The translations under genes were made by a program, and so were the position numbers. Shown here piece after piece: positions 58,213 through 64,000 of a stretch of 64,000 nt of DNA. The notes beneath the pieces were generated by a model. It saw only the letters and a list, made by a program, of their open reading frames with translations, did no database searches and had not been told where the DNA came from. Every line of letters begins with the position of its first letter. The stretch's first letter is position 1. Source of the DNA: Cytobacillus sp. S13-E01 (GTDB lineage: Bacteria; Bacillota; Bacilli; Bacillales; Bacillaceae_L); NCBI RefSeq assembly GCF_029193815.1, contig NZ_JARFVC010000009.1, positions 84,929 through 148,928 of the forward strand. Reading direction: 5' to 3'.

Positions 58213-60846
58213 ATGAAGAATTTAACATCTGCTCAAGTACGTCAAATGTTTCTTGATTTTTTTAAAGAAAAAGGTCATGCTATTGAACCTAGTGCACCAT
58301 TAGTTCCACATGAAGATCCTTCCCTGTTATGGATTAACAGTGGTGTTGCAACATTAAAAAAATATTTTGATGGTCGAGTTATCCCAGCGAATCCTCGAAT
58401 TTGTAATGCACAAAAATCAATTCGTACAAATGATATCGAAAACGTTGGTAAAACAGCTAGACATCATACATTTTTTGAAATGCTGGGTAACTTTTCCATA
58501 GGGGACTACTTTAAAGAGGAATCTATCATCTGGGCTTGGGAATTTTTAACTAGTAAAGACTGGATTGGCTTTGATCCTGATAGGCTTTCAGTTACAATTC
58601 ATCCAGAAGACAACGAAGCTTTTGATATTTGGAAAGATAAAATTGGTGTTCCTGAGGAACGAATCATCCGTTTAGAAGGGAATTTCTGGGATATAGGTGA
58701 AGGACCAAGTGGACCAAATACTGAGATCTTTTATGATCGTGGGGAATCCTATGGTAATAACCTAGAAGACCCTGAACTATATCCAGGCGGGGAAAATGAG
58801 CGTTACCTAGAGGTATGGAATTTAGTATTTTCACAATTTAACCATAATCCGGATGGAACTTATACACCGCTACCAAAGAAAAACATTGATACTGGTATGG
58901 GATTAGAGCGAATGGTTTCGGTTATTCAGAATGTCCCAACAAACTTTGATACCGATTTATTTATCCCGATTATAGAGGCAACCGAACATGTATCTGGTGT
59001 GAAATACCTGCAAGATAAAGAAAAAGATGTTGCTTTCAAAGTGATTGCAGATCATATCCGTACAGTAACTTTTGCAGTTGGTGATGGTGCACTGCCTTCA
59101 AATGAAGGACGTGGATATGTATTACGTCGTTTACTACGTCGTGCAGTCCGTTATGCGAAGCAAATCAACATTAACAGACCTTTTATGTTTGAACTGGTAC
59201 CTGTTGTAGGAGAAATTATGGTTGATTTTTATCCAGAGGTTCAGGCTAAGAAAGAATTTATCCAGAAAGTGGTAAAAAATGAAGAAGAGCGTTTCCATGA
59301 AACCTTAAATGAAGGTTTGGCTATCCTTTCTGGCGTCATAAAGAAAGAAAAAGCAGCAGGGAATGACACTATTGCAGGCGAAGATGTTTTTAGATTATAT
59401 GACACATATGGTTTCCCTGTTGAACTAACAGAAGAATATGCAGAAGAAGAAAAAATGAAACTTGATCATGACGGTTTTGTAAGTGAGATGAATAGTCAAC
59501 GTGCGCGTGCAAGAGCGGCTAGGCAGGATGTTGATTCAATGCAGGTTCAAACAGGTGTACTTGGAGAAATTCGAGTAGAAAGTGAATTTGTAGGCTATGA
59601 AAACCTTGAAACGACATCAGTTGTAGATGTTATTTTGAAGAATGGTGAATTAGTTGACCGTGCAGTAGTTGGAGACGAAATTCAGATTATTCTCAATAAA
59701 ACTCCATTTTATGCAGAAAGTGGGGGTCAAGTAGCTGACCAAGGGGAACTTGTTAATGAAGATGTAAGGCTACTAGTTAAGGATGTTCAAAAAGCACCGA
59801 ATGGCCAAAACATTCACAGTGTTATTGTAGAAAAAGGTTCAATTCAAAAAGGCGCTTCTGTTACATCAAAAATAAATAATGAAAAAAGAGCAAACATTAT
59901 TAAAAACCATACAGCGACACATCTTTTACACCAAGCTTTAAAGGATGTATTAGGAGAACATGTTAATCAAGCAGGTTCTCAAGTGTCTGCCGAGCGTTTA
60001 CGATTCGATTTCTCACATTTTGGTCAAATTAAAGATGATGAGCTTGAAAAGATTGAGTCAATTGTAAATGAAAAGATTTGGAGAAGTATAGCTGTAGATA
60101 TTCAATATAAGTCTCTAAATGAAGCAAAAGCAATGGGTGCAATGGCATTATTTGGTGAAAAGTATGGAGATATCGTTCGTGTTGTCCAAGTTGGAGACTA
60201 TAGCTTAGAGCTTTGTGGTGGTTGTCATGTTCCAAACACATCAGTAATTGGCTTATTTAAGATTGTTTCAGAAACAGGAATTGGAGCTGGAACTAGAAGA
60301 ATAGAAGCTTTAACTGGACAAGCTGCTTACCAAATAGTGAGCGACCAAGTAAAGCTATTACAAGATGTTGCTTCCATGTTAAAAACAAAACCAAAGGAAG
60401 TGCCAATTCGTATTGAAGCACTTCAATACGAATTACGTAATCTTCAAAGAGAAAATGAGTCCTTGTCAGCTAAGCTTGGTAATATTGAAGCAGGAAACCT
60501 CGTTGATAAGGCAAAACAAATTGGAGATGTTACCGTTTTATATAGCAGAATAAATGGGATTGATATGAATAATCTGCGTACAATGGTAGATGATTTAAAA
60601 CAAAAGCTCGGCTCTGCTGTCATTGTACTCGGCAGTGTAAATGAAGATAAAGTAAATATTACAGCTGGAGTCACGAAAGACCTAATTGAAAAAGGCTTCC
60701 ATGCTGGGAAGCTGGCTAAGGAAGTAGCAACTAGGTGTGGTGGCGGTGGTGGCGGACGCCCCGATATGGCACAAGCGGGTGGTAAGAACCCTGAAGAACT
60801 TGATCGCGCATTACAATTTGTCGAAGAATGGGTAAAATCAGTTTGA
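58213..60846 (+). CDS. alaS: Alanyl-tRNA synthetase
   Basis: Class II synthetase with editing. Aminoacylation domain with [33 protein letters not shown] and [10 protein letters not shown]; editing domain with H566 and H570 in HTATHLLH, C668 and H672 in CGGCH; C-terminal C-Ala domain ending [15 protein letters not shown]. 877 residues (B. subtilis 878). T-box regulated. Followed by ireB-ruvX-yrzB. Confidence 0.97.
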   Translation: MKNLTSAQVRQMFLDFFKEKGHAIEPSAPLVPHEDPSLLWINSGVATLKKYFDGRVIPANPRICNAQKSIRTNDIENVGKTARHHTFFEMLGNFSIGDYFKEESIIWAWEFLTSKDWIGFDPDRLSVTIHPEDNEAFDIWKDKIGVPEERIIRLEGNFWDIGEGPSGPNTEIFYDRGESYGNNLEDPELYPGGENERYLEVWNLVFSQFNHNPDGTYTPLPKKNIDTGMGLERMVSVIQNVPTNFDTDLFIPIIEATEHVSGVKYLQDKEKDVAFKVIADHIRTVTFAVGDGALPSNEGRGYVLRRLLRRAVRYAKQININRPFMFELVPVVGEIMVDFYPEVQAKKEFIQKVVKNEEERFHETLNEGLAILSGVIKKEKAAGNDTIAGEDVFRLYDTYGFPVELTEEYAEEEKMKLDHDGFVSEMNSQRARARAARQDVDSMQVQTGVLGEIRVESEFVGYENLETTSVVDVILKNGELVDRAVVGDEIQIILNKTPFYAESGGQVADQGELVNEDVRLLVKDVQKAPNGQNIHSVIVEKGSIQKGASVTSKINNEKRANIIKNHTATHLLHQALKDVLGEHVNQAGSQVSAERLRFDFSHFGQIKDDELEKIESIVNEKIWRSIAVDIQYKSLNEAKAMGAMALFGEKYGDIVRVVQVGDYSLELCGGCHVPNTSVIGLFKIVSETGIGAGTRRIEALTGQAAYQIVSDQVKLLQDVASMLKTKPKEVPIRIEALQYELRNLQRENESLSAKLGNIEAGNLVDKAKQIGDVTVLYSRINGIDMNNLRTMVDDLKQKLGSAVIVLGSVNEDKVNITAGVTKDLIEKGFHAGKLAKEVATRCGGGGGGRPDMAQAGGKNPEELDRALQFVEEWVKSV

Positions 60847-60940
60847 TAAAGTTTTTATATTGTCTTTAGTTAGTGTACAATGGATATAAGAGATGACATA
60901 CCAGATTCATGCAGCAGAATCTGAGAGTGAGGTGCAGAAG

Positions 60941-61207
60941 ATGAGCTCATTTGATAAAACAATGCAATTCAATTTTCCTGAAGAACCGATTGAAACAAAT
61001 GTTAATGAGGTATTGATTAAAGTTTATGAAGCTCTACAGGAAAAAGGATATAATCCTATTAATCAAATTGTAGGTTATTTATTGTCAGGAGACCCAGCTT
61101 ACATTCCTCGTCATAAAGATGCACGTAATATTATTCGCAAGCTTGAGCGTGATGAATTAATTGAGGAATTAGTGAAATCATACTTAAAGAGTCATCGAGA
61201 GGGATAA
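60941..61207 (+). CDS. yrzL: IreB-family regulatory phosphoprotein (YrzL)
   Basis: 88-residue small regulator; the Enterococcus homologue IreB is phosphorylated by the PASTA kinase IreK and modulates envelope stress. Conserved [13 protein letters not shown], with the threonine likely phosphorylated, and [23 protein letters not shown] 60941 lies after GAGGTGCAGAAG; upstream in-frame ATG 60893 lacks a binding site. ruvX begins five bases after the stop. Confidence 0.93.
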   Translation: MSSFDKTMQFNFPEEPIETNVNEVLIKVYEALQEKGYNPINQIVGYLLSGDPAYIPRHKDARNIIRKLERDELIEELVKSYLKSHREG

Positions 61208-61212
61208 ACCAG

Positions 61213-61629
61213 ATGCGTGTACTTGGCTTAGATGTTGGATCAAAAACCATAGGTGTAGCCATTAGCGATGAAATGGGCTGGACTGCACAAGGTATTGAAA
61301 CAATAAAGATTAATGAAGAAAGACAACAATTTGGCTTGGACAGACTTCGCCAACTAATTGACGAGTATGGTGTAGATTCAATTGTCATCGGCTATCCCAA
61401 AAATATGAATGGTACAATTGGACCTAGGGGTATAGCTAGTCAAGTGTTTGCAGACATGTTAAATGAACAGTTCGGACTTCCAACTATACTGTGGGATGAA
61501 CGTCTTACTACAATGGCAGCGGAAAAAATGTTAATTTCTGCTGATGTGAGCAGAAAAAAACGCAAAAAGGTAATTGATAAAATGGCTGCAGTTATGATTT
61601 TGCAAGGCTATCTTGATAGTAAAAATTAG
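61213..61629 (+). CDS. ruvX: Holliday junction resolvase-like RuvX (YqgF family)
   Basis: RNase H-fold nuclease implicated in 16S rRNA 5' maturation in E. coli and in junction resolution. Motifs [16 protein letters not shown] (catalytic Asp), [27 protein letters not shown] and the final [13 protein letters not shown]. 138 residues, as in B. subtilis YrrK. Confidence 0.94.
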   Translation: MRVLGLDVGSKTIGVAISDEMGWTAQGIETIKINEERQQFGLDRLRQLIDEYGVDSIVIGYPKNMNGTIGPRGIASQVFADMLNEQFGLPTILWDERLTTMAAEKMLISADVSRKKRKKVIDKMAAVMILQGYLDSKN

Positions 61630-61643
61630 ATGAGGTGAAAGAT

Positions 61644-61931
61644 ATGACACATGATGATAACCAAATTACTGTAATTGACGAAAACGGAAATGAACAACTA
61701 TGCGAAGTACTTTTTACATTTGATTCAGAAGAATTCAAGAAATCATACGTTCTTTATTATCCACTAGGGGCTGACGAAAATGATGATGAAGAAATTGAAA
61801 TACATGCATCAAGTTTCGATAGTAATGCTGAAAATGAAGAAGGCGAACTACAACCAATCGAAACTGAAGAAGAATGGGATATGATTGAGGAAATGCTAAA
61901 CACATTCCTTGCTGAAGAAGACGAAGAGTAA
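61644..61931 (+). CDS. yrzB: DUF1292 protein YrzB
   Basis: 95-residue very acidic protein: [19 protein letters not shown], then [20 protein letters not shown]. Function unknown. ATG 61644 lies seven bases after GAGGTG; the GTG at 61635 is part of that site. Ends the alaS cluster. In B. subtilis mltG follows, and here the insertion sequence intervenes. Confidence 0.92.
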   Translation: MTHDDNQITVIDENGNEQLCEVLFTFDSEEFKKSYVLYYPLGADENDDEEIEIHASSFDSNAENEEGELQPIETEEEWDMIEEMLNTFLAEEDEE

Positions 61932-61950
61932 TAGAGTTGATCACTATAGA

Positions 61951-61988
61951 AGATTAGTCCTTTAAACACGGGCTAATCTTTTTTTTTG
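61951..61988 (+). terminator. Terminator after yrzB
   Basis: AGATTAGTCC pairs with GGGCTAATCT over TTTAAACAC, followed by TTTTTTTTG; repeat R15 begins at its end. Confidence 0.88.
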
Positions 61989-62060
61989 AAAGATAAGAAA
62001 GTATAAAAGTTTGTACCTAGTTTTAGTGTCTAGCTCCGGGCGCGCCTTTCGCTTTTCTTG
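61986..62060 (+). repeat. Truncated repeat copy R15
   Basis: Intact 5' box (AAGAAAGTATAAAAG at 61995-62009; TAGTGTCTAGCTCC), then GGGCGC joined directly to GCCTTTCGCTTTTCTT, the 3' end as in R4. The hairpin region is gone, as expected from deletion between the two GGGCGC direct repeats. It is followed in tandem by the start of another copy that is interrupted by the insertion sequence. Confidence 0.88.
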
Positions 62061-62187
62061 AAAGATAAGAAAGCATTCCTGTATTAAAGCAAAATGAGAT
62101 TTGAATAAAATAAGCCTCCTTGGTATGATACAAAGTGTCCAAGCTGATCAGCGCAAAGGACATTTAATAACCAAAGGAGGACATAAA

Positions 62188-63471
62188 ATGAAGTATAAAC
62201 AAAATGACAAGATTCTGCAACTTACAGAAAAAACCTTAATTATAGGGGTTGACATTGCTAAACATAAGCATGTCGCAAGAGCACAAGATTATAGAGGTAT
62301 ACAATTTGGAAAAGCTCATACATTTTTAAACACATATGAGGGTTTTGAAGGTTTCATAAACTGGTTAAATCAAATCAAAGCTAAACAGTCTAAGGAAGAT
62401 GTCATCATTGGGATGGAACCTACTGGACATTATTGGCTTCCGTTGGCTTATTGGCTAAAAGAAAAAGGAAAAAAGGTGGTTGTAGTTAATCCAGCTCATG
62501 TTAAGCAAACAAAGGAGTTAGATGACAATTCTCCTACTAAGAATGATTTCAAGGATGCTAGAGTTATCTCTAGACTTATTGAGGGCGGAAGATATTCGGA
62601 GCCCAATTTACCGGAAGGTATATACTCGGATTTACGTGAAGGTATGAACCTATATAACCAATTGGTACAGGACCTAACAGCTGTGAAAAATATAGTTCAC
62701 CAATGGCTCGACCGTTTCTTTCCTGAATATTTAACGGTCTTTGGGAAGTGGGATGGAAAAGCTTCTCTACAAGTTCTAAGAATGGGACTTTTTCCTGATG
62801 AGTTATTAGAGCGTGAAGACTTGGAAATTCTAGCTGAAATTCGTAAAGAAGTTAAAAAAGGTGTGGGAATAAAGAAGGTTGTTCAGTTGAAAAACGTTGC
62901 CCTTCGTTCAGTAGGCATTAAAGAGGGGCGAAGTCTAGCTAGGTTAAAATTAAAAAGCTTACTAGACCAATACGATCTTCTTTCAGAACAATTAGAGAGC
63001 GTCTGGAGTGAAGTAGAGAACATCATACAAGATGTTCCAGGGGCGAGAGAGATGGGAGATATTAAAGGTATTGGACAAGTTACAGTAGCCTCCTTTTTTG
63101 CAGAAGTCGGTGATTTACAAAAGTACTCACATCCCGACCAAATTGTTAAGTTAGCAGGATTAAACTTAAAACTAGCTACATCAGGAAAGTGGAAAGGGCA
63201 AACAATTATTACTAAACGAGGGCGTCCTAAATTAAGGGCACTATTGTTTAAAGTCGTGTTGCCTCTTGTAGCTCAAAATCCTGCATTTAAGGCACTACAT
63301 CAGTACTTTATTACACGAAATGAAAATCCATTAAAAAAGAAGCAGTCTATCATCGCTATATGTTGTAAATTAATTCGTATTTTATTTACGATTGGAAAGA
63401 AACAAATTGAGTTTGAACCAGCTAAAATGTTACAAGATATTCCTCATTTTAGTATGCAAGAAGCTGCTTAA
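62188..63471 (+). CDS. IS110-family DEDD recombinase (transposase)
   Basis: 427 residues. N-terminal RuvC-like DEDD domain: D22 in IIGVDIAKHKH, E77 in IGMEPTGHYW, D120 and D123 in TKNDFKDARV. C-terminal Tnp20 domain: DIKGIGQVTVASFFAEVGD, LAGLNLKLATSGKWKG with the presumed catalytic serine S332, and RGRPKLRALL. ATG 62188 is used because AAAGGAGG precedes it by seven bases. The frame is complete, so the element may be active. The left non-coding end is only about 114 bases, while the right one is about 520 bases. Confidence 0.95.
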   Translation: MKYKQNDKILQLTEKTLIIGVDIAKHKHVARAQDYRGIQFGKAHTFLNTYEGFEGFINWLNQIKAKQSKEDVIIGMEPTGHYWLPLAYWLKEKGKKVVVVNPAHVKQTKELDDNSPTKNDFKDARVISRLIEGGRYSEPNLPEGIYSDLREGMNLYNQLVQDLTAVKNIVHQWLDRFFPEYLTVFGKWDGKASLQVLRMGLFPDELLEREDLEILAEIRKEVKKGVGIKKVVQLKNVALRSVGIKEGRSLARLKLKSLLDQYDLLSEQLESVWSEVENIIQDVPGAREMGDIKGIGQVTVASFFAEVGDLQKYSHPDQIVKLAGLNLKLATSGKWKGQTIITKRGRPKLRALLFKVVLPLVAQNPAFKALHQYFITRNENPLKKKQSIIAICCKLIRILFTIGKKQIEFEPAKMLQDIPHFSMQEAA

Positions 63472-63589
63472 AAGGATAGGGTAAAGTGATCAAAAAGAAG
63501 TTAGGTGCAGAAAATAGTCGAAGATTTATATAACATAAACAGTAGTATCGATGACAATATTTAATTCTCATTTTTTATTCACTTAGTAG

Positions 63590-63840
63590 TCGAAGTATTT
63601 TAAAGTTGTTTCAATTTGAAGAAGACTTACAACAGAAGCTAGGAGCAGTCGGCAAGCATTTATACTATTGGGCAATGACCCCGCAAGAAAGCATCGCCGA
63701 CCCCACTTCATGGATAGGCAGAACGAAGGAATGTATGCGCATATTTTTCATATGACGCCGTGAGAAATGGGAGGGTGTGCCGCCATGAACATTGTGGGAT
63801 CCAATAGCGACCATATTTCTAGATATTATCCTTTTTTGTA
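63590..63840 (+). ncRNA. Candidate bridge/seek RNA of the IS110-family element
   Basis: Two hairpins in the right non-coding end. Hairpin 1: GTCGGC (63648-63653) with GCCGAC (63696-63701), its loop holding TTTATACT (63659-63666) and AAGAAAG (63685-63691) on either side of a GGG/CCC stem. Hairpin 2: CATGG and GGCA (63709-63720) with TGCC and CCATG (63778-63787), its loop holding AGGAATG (63727-63733) and GGGAG (63769-63773) on either side of the GCG-CATAT/ATATG-CGC stem. The loop segments match the target and the element ends respectively. Ends of the RNA are estimated. Confidence 0.7.
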
Positions 63841-64000
63841 AAAAAATAGAAGAAGAGGGTTTATTTAACTATGTCCTCCTCCTCTAAAATACAAATAAAG
63901 TTCTGTTAGTCCATTAAAGTGCAGTCTTATTGAAATTTGAAATACTGAGAAAAACAGAGAAAACAAGAGAAAAACCTTACTTTAATGAGGGAGTATAAAA

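Larger units (their letters stand above)
62074..63993 (+). mobile_element. IS110-family insertion sequence, inserted in a repeat copy
   Basis: The left flank GAAAGATAAGAAAG (62060-62073) is the first part of the repeat 5' box; in every other intact copy TATAAAAG comes next, but here CATTCCTG begins. The last seven window bases after GGGAG are TATAAAA, so the interrupted box seems to resume at 63994, giving an element of about 1.92 kb. The AG present at both junctions could be the exchanged core. Neither long inverted ends nor a target duplication beyond that is seen, as usual for IS110. The right boundary is supported by few bases because the window ends there. Confidence 0.8.

Noticed and set aside
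62101..62187. Upstream extension of the transposase to the earlier in-frame start at 62101
   Set aside because: The extension (starting with a TTG) has no binding site and would lie in the left end of the element. AAAGGAGG precedes the ATG at 62188, where family members begin.
63472..63590. Second gene in the right end of the insertion sequence
   Set aside because: No frame of useful length with a ribosome-binding site is present in 63472-64000. The conserved-looking content is palindromic rather than coding.

Overview
This window is chromosomal DNA from a low-GC, endospore-forming Firmicute of the family Bacillaceae. The evidence is gene order: mreD-minC-minD-spoIVFAB-rng-rplU-prp-rpmA-spo0B-obg-pheB-pheA-niaR-nifS-nad-safA-coxA-bofC-ruvAB-queA-tgt-yajC-spoVB-comN-secDF-recJ-apt-relA-dtd-hisS-aspS-tcdA-rsfA-rarA-cymR-iscS-mnmA-yrrB-recD2-alaS-ireB-ruvX-yrzB follows the Bacillus subtilis backbone closely, and at least seven genes are sporulation-specific. 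The species cannot be fixed from the sequence alone.

Layout. Bases 1-5.3 kb hold cell shape and division (mreD, minCD), the sigma-K processing complex (spoIVFAB) and an RNase G/E. 5.4-8.8 kb hold the L21/Prp/L27 cluster with its leader, the Spo0B phosphotransferase and Obg. 8.9-13.5 kb hold phenylalanine synthesis and the NAD locus, where the de novo operon has collapsed into an in-frame nadB'-'nadA chimera beside intact niaR and nifS. 14-20 kb hold spore coat, cortex and checkpoint proteins, NAD synthetase and RuvAB. 20-31 kb hold queuosine synthesis, preprotein translocation and membrane proteins. 32-38.7 kb hold recJ, apt, relA and dtd. 38.8-44.8 kb hold a cell-wall amidase, the T-box-controlled hisS-aspS operon and 6S RNA. 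45-57.6 kb hold tRNA modification, cysteine and sulfur genes, and RecD2. 57.7-62 kb hold the T-box-controlled alaS operon.

The intergenic spaces carry a second layer: a repeat family with nine full-length copies (six of them with the same 5' box), plus truncated and reversed remnants. Its central hairpin keeps complementarity while its sequence changes between copies. All full copies lie on the + strand. Three carry an extra nested hairpin of about 58 nt. Other non-genic structures are a 722-bp element with long imperfect terminal inverted repeats between apt and relA, and a palindromic element present once on each strand.

The most striking object is the IS110-family insertion sequence at the 3' end of the window. 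It is inserted in the 5' box of one copy of the repeat. Downstream of its transposase lies a two-hairpin RNA candidate. The first loop carries segments matching both sides of the insertion site. The second carries segments matching both ends of the element, in the same order and polarity. This is the layout expected of a target- and donor-programming bridge (seek) RNA. Six more intact copies of the same target sequence are in the window, so the insertion sequence appears programmed to use the host's intergenic repeat family as its landing site.
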